From Paenibacillus pedocola (GTDB lineage: Bacteria; Bacillota; Bacilli; Paenibacillales; Paenibacillaceae): a DNA stretch of 64,000 nucleotides. The translations under genes were made by a program, and so were the position numbers. Below, in pieces: positions 54,735-63,949 of the stretch. The stretch spans positions 1,116,001 through 1,180,000 of the forward strand of contig NZ_CP134223.1 in the NCBI RefSeq assembly GCF_031599675.1. Direction: 5' to 3'. The stretch's first letter is position 1. Each line of letters starts with the position of its first letter. Below the pieces are notes generated by a model that was not told the DNA's origin, ran no database searches, and was given only the letters and a program-made list of their open reading frames with translations.

Positions 54735-56033
54735 ATGTATAGAGTGGGGATTGTCGGGCCGGCAGGTTCGGTCGAACGGATAGTCAGCTTGGCACAAATA
54801 TTGAAACAGGAAATAGAATTCGTATCTTTCGTTTACGGGGAGCCTAGGGAGACGGAGCAGATTATCCGGCAGCATGACCGTGAGGTGGATTCATGGCTTT
54901 GCTCCGGTCCGATCCCTTATGCTTTTGCGCTGACAGCACTGGGTTCGGCTGAACGGATTGAGTATATTTGGGTGACGGAATCCGCCTTTTATAAAAGCCT
55001 GTTGGATCTGGCTTATACGCAGGGCCGGCTGGTTAAACGGATCAGCATCGATATGCCGGATAATGAGGGGCTTGTAGACAGTGCGCTGAAGCAGATTGAA
55101 AATGCGGGGCTGGAACTGCATACGAAGACTTACGAGCTTGATGCGGATACGGAAGAGTTGCTGAGCTTTCATCTCACGCTATGGCAGGAGGGCAGGACAG
55201 AAGGGGCGATCACTTGCTTTCCGAGTGTTGCAGCAGCGCTAAAGGCGGCAGGGGTTCAGGCTTTTACCGTCTCACCCAGCAGTCTGGAAATTATCCAGTC
55301 GCTCCGGCTTTTTGCAGAGAAAGTCAGAACCTCCTACTTCAAGGATACACAGATTGGTGTTGAAATCATTGAAGTGGAGAATTTCGACCGTGTTGCGCAA
55401 AAGCTGAATACTTCCTATCAATTGCAGTATCTGGAGCTGAAGCTGAAGGAAGAGCTGATCAAGCTCTGTGAGAGGCTGGACGGTTCTTTCCTGGAAAAAG
55501 GCGGCGGACGGTATGTCATCTTCAGTACACGCGGGGCAATTGAACGGGAGCTGAAGCTGCTGAGTGATACCGTTGATTATTTGGCGGCCAAAACGGATAC
55601 CAGTGTAGCGGTGGGTATCGGCTTCGGTGAGACGGTGTCCGCTGCGGAGACGAATGCGCATACTGCACTTCGCCAATCCAAGGAGAAAACGGACAAACGC
55701 ATCGTTATCATACAGGAGGACGGTGTCATCGTTGAGTCGGCCGATCAGGATGACAAGCTGGTCTATTCGTTTCGGACGAATGATCAGGAAATTATGGCCA
55801 AGCTGAAAACCAGCGGAATCAGCGTCAAAACATTCAATAAAGTAGTTGCGCTGGTCCGGCGGATGGGCTGGGAAAGCTTTACTGCCAAGGACTTGGCGGT
55901 CCAGCTGCAAATGACCGAACGCAATGCCCGGCGGATTATGACAGAATTGTCCGAGGCGGGGCTTGTCGACTCCGCCGGCGAGGAAGCACCGGGAGTACGC
56001 GGCAGACCCGTTAAAATATACCGGTTCAAGTAG
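54735..56033 (+). CDS. Transcriptional regulator with degenerate GGDEF-like and winged-helix domains
   Basis: 432 residues, cytoplasmic. The N-terminal half (about 1-200) resembles a PrpR-type or receiver-like ligand domain (MYRVGIVGPAGSVERIVSLA, then AITCFPSVAAALKAAGVQAFTVSPSSLEII). A middle part (about 205-335) has the look of a GGDEF fold: GGGRYVIFSTR in place of GGDEF, and VAVGIGFGETVSAAETNAHTALRQSKE matching the later GGDEF region; the active-site signature is lost. The C-terminus (about 355-432) is a winged helix (FTAKDLAVQLQMTERNARRIMTELSEAGLVD). It precedes an MFS transporter and an amidohydrolase and probably controls them. The family assignment is my own reading. Confidence 0.7.
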   Translation: MYRVGIVGPAGSVERIVSLAQILKQEIEFVSFVYGEPRETEQIIRQHDREVDSWLCSGPIPYAFALTALGSAERIEYIWVTESAFYKSLLDLAYTQGRLVKRISIDMPDNEGLVDSALKQIENAGLELHTKTYELDADTEELLSFHLTLWQEGRTEGAITCFPSVAAALKAAGVQAFTVSPSSLEIIQSLRLFAEKVRTSYFKDTQIGVEIIEVENFDRVAQKLNTSYQLQYLELKLKEELIKLCERLDGSFLEKGGGRYVIFSTRGAIERELKLLSDTVDYLAAKTDTSVAVGIGFGETVSAAETNAHTALRQSKEKTDKRIVIIQEDGVIVESADQDDKLVYSFRTNDQEIMAKLKTSGISVKTFNKVVALVRRMGWESFTAKDLAVQLQMTERNARRIMTELSEAGLVDSAGEEAPGVRGRPVKIYRFK

Positions 56034-56060
56034 GCATCCAATTGGGATGCCTCTTTTTTT
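56033..56060 (+). terminator. Terminator after the regulator gene
   Basis: GGCATCC pairs with GGGATGCC around a short loop, then seven T residues. Confidence 0.85.
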
Positions 56061-56112
56061 GCGCCGTAGTGTAATGTTTCATGACTCATAACGTTATGTT
56101 AATTAAAAAACA

Positions 56113-56141
56113 TTGAAAAACGGTAGACTCCTATATATTAT
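56113..56141 (+). promoter_or_regulatory. Putative promoter of the MFS-amidohydrolase operon
   Basis: TTGAAA (56113-56118), 17-bp spacer, TATTAT (56136-56141) in AT-rich DNA, about 63 bp before the transporter start. A binding site for the upstream regulator is likely nearby, but no clear dyad stands out. Confidence 0.6.
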
Positions 56142-56203
56142 GTATATAAGGAAATTATCCGTAATTAGTCCTTAAATAAAATGAGTCACCGGGAGGTAAC
56201 AGT

Positions 56204-57445
56204 ATGCGGAAGGTGCTAGGCAGCAATTGGGTGTTGGCATTGTTATTTTTGGGATGGTCATTAGGGAATCTGGACCGGTACGTAATGAATTACGCAGTGC
56301 TAACGATTACGGAAGATTTAAGCCTCAGTGCTACATCGACGGGGATTTTGCTTAGCTCCTTTTTTGCCGGTTATGCCATTATGCAGATGCCCGGGGGCTG
56401 GCTCGCCGATAAGTTTGGTTCAAGGAAGGTACTGATCCTTTCTGTTGTGTTGTGGTCGATCTTTACGGCAATGACAGGCGCAGCCTGGTCACTTGGTTCC
56501 ATCCTGATCATCCGCTTCCTGTTCGGGATTGGCGAAGGCGGCTTCCAGCCCGCAGCTTCGAAGCTTATTGCAGGTATCTTTCCGCAGGAGAAGCGGGCCA
56601 GGGCGATGTCGATTTTATTAACCTCAGGCGGTCTTATGGCCTTTATTACACCGATTTTCTCAGCTTATGTATTGGATTCAATAGGCTGGCGCCATATGTT
56701 CATGTACATAGGCATCGTGGGGATTATCATCGCCGTCCTGTATTGGAAGTTTATCTACAATCCGCAACAGGCTTCTGGCGTTGAAGCTGTGGTGAATGCT
56801 GTGAAAACCCCGCAGCCGGGGTTCGGCCAGCTGTTCAAAACCCCGATGATGTGGAGTCTGCTAATCGCTTATTTCAGTATTTATGCCGTGAACTGGGGGC
56901 TGGCCAGCTGGATGCCGACATATCTGTCTGATGTCCGGGGACTTTCCATGAAATCGCTTGGCCTGCTCCAGATGATTCCGAGTGTCGCTTCGTTTGCCGG
57001 ACTTTTTGCAGGGGGTTACTTGCTCGATAAGATGACTGGAGGAAAGGAACGGTATGCCGGCGCTTTCTCCTGTGCTGTAATCGGGGCAATGCTCTACCTT
57101 ATGTTTAATGCCTCAAGCGTGGAAGGTTTTATTATCTATCAATCAGTTACAAGTATTTTTCTTGCTTTTGTGCTTATTCTGCTGCCGGCGATCGTGCTGA
57201 AAAAAATCCCGGCGGCTTCGACCGGCTCAGCGATGGGGATGGTTAATACCGGAGGTCAGCTGGCCGGTTTTATTGCACCTATGGCTATCGGGTTCATGGT
57301 TGATGCCTTCAAGGGCTCCTATGAAGCGGCCTTCTGGATGCTGATCGGGTTTACACTCGTCTGTACCGTGGCGCTGCTCAGCTTGAACTTCAACAAAGGC
57401 GCGGCTTTGGAGGACAAGCTGACACTGGCCGAAACCAACGGCTAA
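56204..57445 (+). CDS. MFS transporter, ACS-like family
   Basis: Major facilitator, 413 residues, twelve predicted transmembrane helices. The N-terminal LGNLDRYVMNYAVLTITEDLSLS and the loop motif GGWLADKFGSRKVLILS between helices 2 and 3 are typical of the anion:cation symporter (ACS) group that carries organic acids. IRFLFGIGEGGFQPAASKLIAG is another family motif. It sits 36 bp before an AbgB-like amidohydrolase and downstream of a regulator, suggesting uptake of an acylated amino acid or p-aminobenzoyl-glutamate-like compound. The substrate is inferred from context. Confidence 0.87.
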   Translation: MRKVLGSNWVLALLFLGWSLGNLDRYVMNYAVLTITEDLSLSATSTGILLSSFFAGYAIMQMPGGWLADKFGSRKVLILSVVLWSIFTAMTGAAWSLGSILIIRFLFGIGEGGFQPAASKLIAGIFPQEKRARAMSILLTSGGLMAFITPIFSAYVLDSIGWRHMFMYIGIVGIIIAVLYWKFIYNPQQASGVEAVVNAVKTPQPGFGQLFKTPMMWSLLIAYFSIYAVNWGLASWMPTYLSDVRGLSMKSLGLLQMIPSVASFAGLFAGGYLLDKMTGGKERYAGAFSCAVIGAMLYLMFNASSVEGFIIYQSVTSIFLAFVLILLPAIVLKKIPAASTGSAMGMVNTGGQLAGFIAPMAIGFMVDAFKGSYEAAFWMLIGFTLVCTVALLSLNFNKGAALEDKLTLAETNG

Positions 57446-57481
57446 GCGGCATACAAACACTGTGAAGAAGAGGGGATATTA

Positions 57482-58900
57482 ATGGATAGAACAGCTAAAA
57501 TCTCTGCGGCGATTGAACATAAACGGGAGTCTTTCATTACGCTTAGCAATACACTTTGGGAGATGGCGGAGACTGCATTCGAAGAGCATCAGTCGGCAGA
57601 AGCGATCTGCCAGGCGCTTGAACAAGAAGGCTTTACCGTGGAACGGCAGGTTGCGGGGCTGCAGACAGGATTTGTCGGCAGTTACGGAAGCGGCCAGCCG
57701 GTGGTGGCGATTCTGGGTGAATTTGATGCTTTGCCGGGGCTTAGCCAGTTGCAGGGACTTGCCCGTCCGGAGGCGGCCGAGCCCGGCGGGAACGGGCATG
57801 GCTGCGGACATAATCTGCTGGGAACCGGATCATTAGCAGCGGCAGTAGCAGTTAAAGATTACATGGAAAGCACAGGGCTTCAAGGCACGGTGCGGTATTA
57901 CGGCTGCCCGGCAGAGGAGAGCGGCTCCGGCAAAGCCTACATGGTACGTGAAGGGCTGTTCAGCGATGTTGATCTGGCGTTAAGCTGGCATCCTTATACA
58001 GCGGCACTTGTACAGCATTTAAGTTCGCTGGCGAACTATGCAGTGAAGTTCAAGTTTTACGGTAAGAGTGCACATGCTGCAGCAGCCCCGCATCTCGGAC
58101 GCAGCGCACTCGATGCCGTTGAGCTGATGAATGTAGGTGTCAACTATTTAAGGGAGCATATGATTCCAGAGGCCCGGGTGCATTATGCGGTTACGAATGC
58201 GGGCGGTTCTTCGGCCAATGTAGTCCAGGCCTATGCGGAAGTATCATATTTGATCCGTTCCCCCAAGCAGCAGCAGGTCGTCGAGCTGTACAATCGTGTC
58301 CATGATATTGCTAAAGGCGCAGCGCTGATGACGGGAACGGTGATGGAGACCGAATTCGAGGGGGCGGCAGCGAATCTGATTCCTAACAGAACACTGGCTG
58401 AGGTGATGCATGCCAACCTGACCGCAATCGGCATTCCCGATTATGATGCAGACGAGTGGCAGTATGCTGCTGACATCCGCGCGACCTTGTCGCCTGAGGA
58501 AAGGGATGCTGCTCTATATGGGATGGACCCGCTGACGGTGATGAAACTGAAAGACAAGGCAATTGCCGATGTCATCATTCCCCTATATCCGGTTGAACCA
58601 ACCATGCCGGGGTCGACAGATGTGGCGGATGTCAGCTGGATCGTTCCAACAGTTCAGTGCATGACTGCTTGCTGGGCGATGGGTACTGCCTTGCATACGT
58701 GGCAGGTCGTGGCACAGGGAACGATGCCGATTGCCCACAAGGGAATGCTCCAGGCGGCTAAAGTTATCGCCGGTACAGCTATTGAAGCGATGGAGAATCC
58801 GCAGATCATTGCCGCAGCAAAAGCCGAACAAACGGAAAGACTGCAGGGCCAATCTTATGTCTCAATGATTCCGGCTTTGCAGCTGCCGCCCCGCTTATAA
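57482..58900 (+). CDS. M20 family amidohydrolase, AbgB-like
   Basis: Zinc-dependent hydrolase, 472 residues, similar to AbgB, the subunit that splits p-aminobenzoyl-glutamate. The M20 core shows AILGEFDALPG, NGHGCGHNLLGTGSLAAA (metal histidine and Cys), GCPAEESGSGKAYMVREGLF (catalytic Glu and metal Glu) and LSWHP. The dimerisation lid (about 185-305) contains KSAHAAAAPHLGRSALDAVELMNVG. The C-terminal PGSTDVADVSW and HTWQVVAQG are AbgB-type motifs. AbgB normally works with AbgA, which is absent here. GAGGGG precedes the start. Substrate uncertain. Confidence 0.87.
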   Translation: MDRTAKISAAIEHKRESFITLSNTLWEMAETAFEEHQSAEAICQALEQEGFTVERQVAGLQTGFVGSYGSGQPVVAILGEFDALPGLSQLQGLARPEAAEPGGNGHGCGHNLLGTGSLAAAVAVKDYMESTGLQGTVRYYGCPAEESGSGKAYMVREGLFSDVDLALSWHPYTAALVQHLSSLANYAVKFKFYGKSAHAAAAPHLGRSALDAVELMNVGVNYLREHMIPEARVHYAVTNAGGSSANVVQAYAEVSYLIRSPKQQQVVELYNRVHDIAKGAALMTGTVMETEFEGAAANLIPNRTLAEVMHANLTAIGIPDYDADEWQYAADIRATLSPEERDAALYGMDPLTVMKLKDKAIADVIIPLYPVEPTMPGSTDVADVSWIVPTVQCMTACWAMGTALHTWQVVAQGTMPIAHKGMLQAAKVIAGTAIEAMENPQIIAAAKAEQTERLQGQSYVSMIPALQLPPRL

Positions 58901-58948
58901 TAGAATGGGGAGACTCTGTCCGCAGTGAAATATCATGAGCCAAAAAGC

Positions 58949-58990
58949 AGAGCAGCGACCCTCCAATCACGGAGGATCGCTGCTCTATTT
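58949..58990 (+). terminator. Terminator after the amidohydrolase
   Basis: AGAGCAGCGA pairs with TCGCTGCTCT, with an inner CCTCC/GGAGG helix, followed by a short T-rich stretch. It resembles the sspH terminator (37847-37894) along its whole length. Confidence 0.85.
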
Positions 58991-59052
58991 TAATGCTTAA
59001 GAGGACTCTGCTTTTGGGACTGTGGTTGAAGCACTGGTCTCGTTTAATGTTT

Positions 59053-59562
59053 CTACCGGATGTTTGCCAAATGCTCAACCAGTCTGTTCCAGGTTTCCGT
59101 GATGCCTTGGAGCATGCCCATATCCATTACCTGCTTCAGGTCTTCGGGGGTTGCATAATCCGAGCGGCAAATGACCAATGTCCCGCTATCCGTTTGGGTG
59201 AAGGTCAGCGTTACCAGCGTCTCTGCCAAATCTTCGTTCACATTGCCCTCAGCATCAGAGAAATAATCAACATAGACAATCTTCTCGGGCTCGATGATCT
59301 CACGGTATACGCCCTTGCCCCAGGATTCCATTCCGTAGAAATCGCCCTGATTCTTGTCCTCGCATTTCATACAGTAATGCCAGACTCCGCCCTCGCGGAA
59401 ATCGATATGGCATACCGGAAGACTCCAGCCGCGCGGCCCCCACCAGTGCTTCAGATGCTCCGCTTGTGAGAATGCCTGAAACACCAGCTCACGGGGAGCA
59501 TTGAATTCACGTTCAAGAATAAGCGATTTGTCCTCTACTCTGGATACCATTTGATTAGTCAT
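59053..59562 (-). CDS. AHSA1/SRPBCC domain protein
   Basis: START-like helix-grip protein of the Aha1 C-terminal type, 169 residues. It begins LILEREFNAPRELVFQAFSQAEHLKHWWGP, the classic family motif, then FREGGVWHYCMK, WGKGVYREIIEPEKIVYVDYFSDAEGN and, near the end, GITETWNRLVEHL. It lies 48 bp after an ArsR repressor gene in the same direction, a very common pairing. Its ligand and role are unknown. Confidence 0.9.
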   Translation of the reverse strand: MTNQMVSRVEDKSLILEREFNAPRELVFQAFSQAEHLKHWWGPRGWSLPVCHIDFREGGVWHYCMKCEDKNQGDFYGMESWGKGVYREIIEPEKIVYVDYFSDAEGNVNEDLAETLVTLTFTQTDSGTLVICRSDYATPEDLKQVMDMGMLQGITETWNRLVEHLANIR

Positions 59563-59610
59563 TTGCCCTCATCCTCTCTGATTGCATGAAATGTGCTTAT
59601 CACGTCCAGC

Positions 59611-59955
59611 TTAGTCTTGCTGCTCTGCCGGCAATTTCTTCTCCAGCGTCTGTAAGTAATCATCCAGGCGGTCCAATCTGTCCTCCCATAGTACACGGTA
59701 GTTCTCCAGCCAATCGTCCAGTTCCCGGAAAGGAGCCGGGCACAGACTGTAGATTCTGCGGTTGGCATCGACCTTGGACTCCACGATTCCGGCCTCGCTT
59801 AAAACCCGCAAATGCTTCGAGGCTTGGGGCTGCCGAAGCTGCAGCTGCCGGGCGATTTCGCCTACAGTGAGCGGATGACCGCGCAGCAGTTCAACCATCT
59901 GCAGGCGGTTAGGTTCGGCCAAGGCACTCATAACCATTGCATTCATATTCATCAT
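59611..59955 (-). CDS. ArsR family transcription repressor
   Basis: Winged-helix repressor, 114 residues from the preferred ATG at 59955 (MMNMNAMVMSALAEPNRLQ). A TTG at 59991 is in frame but, like the ATG, has no strong ribosome site. The HTH is clear: LTVGEIARQLQLRQPQASKHLRVLSEAGIVE, then the wing VDANRRIYSLC. The last 30 residues are an acidic/basic helix. No metal-binding cysteine pair is seen, so it is of the non-metal ArsR type paired with AHSA1 proteins. A perfect palindrome lies just upstream and is probably its operator. Confidence 0.88.
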   Translation of the reverse strand: MMNMNAMVMSALAEPNRLQMVELLRGHPLTVGEIARQLQLRQPQASKHLRVLSEAGIVESKVDANRRIYSLCPAPFRELDDWLENYRVLWEDRLDRLDDYLQTLEKKLPAEQQD

Positions 59956-60000
59956 CCATTCGCTTGCGGTGCTATTCTTTGCTGAATACAATATACCATA

Positions 60001-60026
60001 ACAGGAATATTCCTGTAAAGGAATAT
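60001..60026 (-). promoter_or_regulatory. Probable ArsR operator
   Basis: A perfect 16-bp palindrome ACAGGAATATTCCTGT (60001-60016), followed by another half, GGAATATTT (60018-60026). It lies directly upstream of the ArsR/AHSA1 pair. Confidence 0.65.
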
Positions 60027-60087
60027 TTAAAACATACCCCCGCCCTCATCTTAATGAGCCGGCAGGGTACTAGAGATAGGGCGAAGA

Positions 60088-61590
60088 TTAAGACTTGCTG
60101 CCTAACCGCTGCAAATGTCTGCGGAAAGCGGCCATTACCCACAGATGGGCTTTGGCTTGTGTATATTTATAGAGAAACCACGGCAGGGAAGGCAGATAAT
60201 CATGGATGGCAATTACGCATTCCCGGGTGCCGGGAATCTGCAGGAATTCAAGCCTGCCTTCATGGGGATCGCCTTTTTTGGTGAAGGCTCCGCCGGAAAT
60301 TTGATACACTGTGCTCTCCGCACTGCTCCTTTCCGGGAGATAGGTCAACTCCAGAATAGGTTTGCGGCTGGCCCGCAGATGCACGCGGTAAATATTCCTC
60401 CCGTCATAATCAATACGGACCAGCGGCTTCAATGTTCTGCCCAGCCACTCCAGATAATAACGGGCGGCCCAATCGGTATTGGTATTGCCCGGCAGTACTA
60501 CGCGCTGAATGGAGCGGACATCGGCGGCCTTTTTTGATTTGCTTCCGGAGTTTGATTTGGCAGGGGCGGTGGATTTCCCTTTGGGCCTCCTTGCGGCTTC
60601 GTCCTCCGCCTTCAGTGCCTCCCGCGCAGCTTCATCAAAAGGAATCCGGCCATCGCTGATGCCGGGAACCGTCCGCGCAGGATGAACAACCATAGGGTGG
60701 GTCAGGCTTTCAATCAGCGGGTAGGCCATCTCCTTCGGCGCTCCGGTGATCAGCGTTACCCAGAGGCGCGACAGATGGATGGTCAGCAGCGGAATATCGA
60801 ATAATCTCCGTCTTTTATGCAGGACCTCCGCGGTCTTCAGCATCATTTCTTTATAAGTCATGCTGCCGGGACCGCCGACGTCGATCGCGCGGCCGTATAA
60901 CTCAGCGCTGCCGATACATTTGCGGAGTGCAAGGAGTACCTCTGACAAGGCGATTGGCTGGGTGGCTGTCCGCGTCCATTTCGGCAGCAGCATGACCGGC
61001 AGACGCCGGACCAGCTTGACCAGGATCGGGAAGGAAGAGCCCTGCGGACCTACAATCAATCCGGCACGGATGGTTGTAACGGGTACCCCGTAAGAGCCGA
61101 GAATCCGCTCCACCTCAAGCCGGCTGCGTAAATGGCGGGAGAGCTGCTCCTGCGGGATATTCCCGGGAATAATGCCGCTTAAGTAGACGATCTGCTTAAT
61201 GCCGTTCTTGCGGGCTGCCCGGGCAAAATTGTCCGCCAGTATCGCATCCATATCCTCAAAGGCCGCTTGGGTCAGCTTAGCCGACGGCAGCATCGAATGA
61301 ACGAGGTAGATTGCATAGTCTGCGCCCTGCAGCGCCTGCTCTGCCGATGACATCGAGAACAGCTCACAGGAGCGCCACTCCACATTCGGGCGGTTCTCCT
61401 TCTGGTTCCCGTGCCTTGACAGGGCGATCACGTCGTAATCCCCGGTCAACAGCTTCAGCAGATTATGGCCGATGTATCCGCTGGCTCCGGTTAAGGCGAT
61501 ACTCGCTCTCCGGCCGGTGCCTTCACTCCCTATGACTGGCTCAGGCCTGTTCTCGGTTGTTACCTCTTTTGCAGTTCCGGGTGTATTCAT
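60088..61590 (-). CDS. NAD(P)-binding SDR-type protein with C-terminal extension
   Basis: 500 residues. The N-terminal Rossmann domain (about 28-330) is of the atypical/extended SDR (NmrA/YbjT-like) type: IALTGASGYIGHNLLKLL (GxxGxxG), VIALSRHG, YAIYLVHSM, NGIKQIVYLSGIIPG, and a TIRAGLIVGPQGSS segment. A lysine/serine-rich stretch (about 335-365) follows, then a C-terminal domain of about 135 residues (NTDWAARYYLEWLGRTLKPLVRI onward) that resembles DUF2867-like ligand domains. The catalytic SDR Tyr is uncertain. Function unknown; such proteins are often annotated as epimerases or ubiquinone-complex-like proteins. Confidence 0.8.
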   Translation of the reverse strand: MNTPGTAKEVTTENRPEPVIGSEGTGRRASIALTGASGYIGHNLLKLLTGDYDVIALSRHGNQKENRPNVEWRSCELFSMSSAEQALQGADYAIYLVHSMLPSAKLTQAAFEDMDAILADNFARAARKNGIKQIVYLSGIIPGNIPQEQLSRHLRSRLEVERILGSYGVPVTTIRAGLIVGPQGSSFPILVKLVRRLPVMLLPKWTRTATQPIALSEVLLALRKCIGSAELYGRAIDVGGPGSMTYKEMMLKTAEVLHKRRRLFDIPLLTIHLSRLWVTLITGAPKEMAYPLIESLTHPMVVHPARTVPGISDGRIPFDEAAREALKAEDEAARRPKGKSTAPAKSNSGSKSKKAADVRSIQRVVLPGNTNTDWAARYYLEWLGRTLKPLVRIDYDGRNIYRVHLRASRKPILELTYLPERSSAESTVYQISGGAFTKKGDPHEGRLEFLQIPGTRECVIAIHDYLPSLPWFLYKYTQAKAHLWVMAAFRRHLQRLGSKS

Positions 61591-61775
61591 AGATTATCCC
61601 TGCTTCCATTAATGATAGATATGACCGAACTGAGTATCGTGCTGTTCAGTACCCTTTTCCGCGCTGCTTCAACCTCTGCCTTGCTGTAACCCTATATTTT
61701 GTGAAGAAAAAGGATATTCAGTTATAATGAAGTTCATAAGCATTAAATTTGAAGCAAATGAGGGAGGCAGACCGG

Positions 61776-62765
61776 ATGAATGATCAGCAGAATACCCGGC
61801 AGCAGCTCGCCACCTTTGCCGGGGGCTGCTTCTGGTGTATGGTCAAGCCGTTTGACGAGCTGCCGGGCATTGTCTCCGTGGTGTCCGGCTATACGGGCGG
61901 ACATACCGGGAACCCGACATATGCTGAGGTCGGAACCGAGACAACCGGACATTTTGAGGCGGTACAGATTACCTTTGAGCCGGAGCTGTTTCCGTACACG
62001 CGTCTGCTGGACATCTATTGGCAGCTGATTGATCCGACTGACCGGGGCGGCCAGTTCATGGACCGGGGGAGTTCTTACCGGACGGCTATCTTCGTGCACA
62101 GTGAAGAGCAGCGGGCCCAGGCGGAGGCGTCCAAAGCCGCGCTTCAGGCAGAGAAGCGGTTCAAGTCTCCGATTGTGACCGAAATCCTGCCCGCCGCACC
62201 GTTTTATCCGGCTGAAGCGGAGCATCAGGACTACTATAAGACTCATCCGCTGGATTATAAGCTGTATCTGAAGGGCTCCGGCCGGGGGGATTTCACCGAA
62301 CTACATTGGAACGGGCGTGAAGACAAGGAACGTCTGCGTTCCCGGCTGACCGCTCTGCAATACGAAGTGACCCAGCATAAAGGGACGGAGCCTGCGTACG
62401 ACAATGCGTACTGGAACCATTTTCAAGACGGCATTTATACCGATGTGCTGAATGGTGATCCGCTGTTCAGCTCCCGGGACAAGTTCGATTCAGGTACCGG
62501 CTGGCCCGCGTTCACCTCACCGCTCGAACCGGGGCTGGTCCGCAGGGAAGCGGACTACAGCGGCGGCGGGGTGCGGACATTGCTGCGGAGCAGGCTGAGC
62601 GGTGCTTACCTAGGGCAGTTGTCCTATGACGGTCCGGAGCCTTCGAAGCTGCATTACCGGATTTATTCAGCCGCAATCCGCTTTGTTCCGAAGGGGGAGC
62701 TTGCTGTAAACGGGCTGGAGCGCTACCTGGCACTGTTTGCGGATGATAAGCCGGTGGAGGCATAG
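61776..62765 (+). CDS. msrA: MsrA-MsrB fusion; MsrB half lacks its active site
   Basis: Peptide methionine-sulfoxide reductase, 329 residues. ATG at 61776 follows GAGGGAGG. The MsrA domain (about 8-180) is intact: FAGGCFWC with catalytic Cys18 and Cys21, [26 protein letters not shown], and [15 protein letters not shown]. The MsrB-like domain (about 190-320) keeps [18 protein letters not shown] and SAAIRFVP, but the residues that form the active site are changed: where MsrB has HLGHVF and RYCINSA, it has YLGQLSY (Gln281) and HYRIYSA (Arg295 in place of the catalytic Cys). The R form of methionine sulfoxide is therefore unlikely to be reduced by this half. Confidence 0.9.
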   Translation: MNDQQNTRQQLATFAGGCFWCMVKPFDELPGIVSVVSGYTGGHTGNPTYAEVGTETTGHFEAVQITFEPELFPYTRLLDIYWQLIDPTDRGGQFMDRGSSYRTAIFVHSEEQRAQAEASKAALQAEKRFKSPIVTEILPAAPFYPAEAEHQDYYKTHPLDYKLYLKGSGRGDFTELHWNGREDKERLRSRLTALQYEVTQHKGTEPAYDNAYWNHFQDGIYTDVLNGDPLFSSRDKFDSGTGWPAFTSPLEPGLVRREADYSGGGVRTLLRSRLSGAYLGQLSYDGPEPSKLHYRIYSAAIRFVPKGELAVNGLERYLALFADDKPVEA

Positions 62766-62857
62766 CATCAGCCTGGACTGTCCGGCAGGCTTGCGAAATA
62801 TTGTATAATAATATAAAAAGCGTTATTTTTGCGTTTGTACACTAAAGGAGTGACCCT

Positions 62858-63949
62858 ATGCATCTTGATCAGCAGAATGCAGGAGAACGGCTGAAAGTGA
62901 TAGCCGATCAGCTGGCGGAGGATATCACTTCACGCCAGTATGAACAACAGCCTGACCTAGAGCAAAGATTCGGTCCTTCCGGAAGAGCAAGAACGAAGCA
63001 GGATTCCTTATATCATTTGCGGTATCTGGCCCAGAGTGTGGCGCTGGAGAGTCCGCTTCTGTTTATTAACTACGTTGCCTGGCTGAAAGTGCTGCTTGTG
63101 CAGTACAAGATTACGGCTGAGGATCTGCGGATTAATCTCAAGCTGATGAAAGAAGCGATAAGTGCCCGGGTAGAGCAGCCGGAAAGAGAGCTGATTCTAA
63201 GTTATCTGGACATGGGCCTTTATCATACACGCGGGGAGGAGAGCCTGCCTTCCTTTCTTCAGCCTCAAAAGCCCTATTTCCGGGAGGCGGACGAATATCT
63301 GAAGCTGCTTCTGGACGGAGAACGGCGTAAGGCTTCGGAGTTTGTACTGGACTTATATAAGGACGGCATACCGATCCACGATATTTATCTGCATATCTTT
63401 CAGGAAACCCAATATGAGATTGGACGGCTGTGGCAGATGGGGCGCATTACAGTAGCCCAGGAGCATTACTGCACAGCCTGTACCCAGAGCATTATCTCCC
63501 AGCTCTATCCGCAATGGATTCGGGCACAGAATGGCAAGAAAAGACTGGTTGCGGTTGGTGTGGGTGAAGAGCTTCATGAAATCGGACTGCGGATGCTGGC
63601 TGATTTCTTCGAAATGGAGGGCTGGAATACGTTCTATCTGGGCTCTAATATGCCCGTAGAGGGCCTGGTCCGTCATTTGAAGGAGCAGCCTGCCGAGCTG
63701 CTGGCAATTTCAATTACTATGACTTTTCATGTATCGGAGGTCATTCGCGTGATATCGTCCATCCGCAGCCATCGTGAGCTGGACAGCCTCCGCATTATGG
63801 TCGGCGGAATGCCGTTTAATATAGACACTGAACTATGGAAGAAGGTCGGCGCTGACGGCTATGCCCCGGACGCGAAGCTTGCACTGGAGGTGGCGGAACG
63901 GCTTGTTTCTGAAGAGGCCATACTGAAGGCGGGGTTTCCAAATGATTGA
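62858..63949 (+). CDS. CarH-like B12-binding sensor protein
   Basis: 363 residues. The N-terminal part (about 1-140) is a helical domain of unknown kind, not the MerR DNA-binding domain of CarH. Residues about 145-215 form a B12-cap four-helix bundle containing W192-x9-E202-H203 (WQMGRITVAQEH), the motif that in CarH covers the upper face of adenosylcobalamin. The Rossmann B12 domain (about 228-350) has E238-x-H240-x-x-G (EELHEIGLRM), the lower axial His, then FYLGSNMP and MVGGMPFN. It probably binds cobalamin and may be light-sensing. The start follows AAAGGAGTG. The next gene overlaps by 8 bp and is presumably its output partner. Confidence 0.87.
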   Translation: MHLDQQNAGERLKVIADQLAEDITSRQYEQQPDLEQRFGPSGRARTKQDSLYHLRYLAQSVALESPLLFINYVAWLKVLLVQYKITAEDLRINLKLMKEAISARVEQPERELILSYLDMGLYHTRGEESLPSFLQPQKPYFREADEYLKLLLDGERRKASEFVLDLYKDGIPIHDIYLHIFQETQYEIGRLWQMGRITVAQEHYCTACTQSIISQLYPQWIRAQNGKKRLVAVGVGEELHEIGLRMLADFFEMEGWNTFYLGSNMPVEGLVRHLKEQPAELLAISITMTFHVSEVIRVISSIRSHRELDSLRIMVGGMPFNIDTELWKKVGADGYAPDAKLALEVAERLVSEEAILKAGFPND

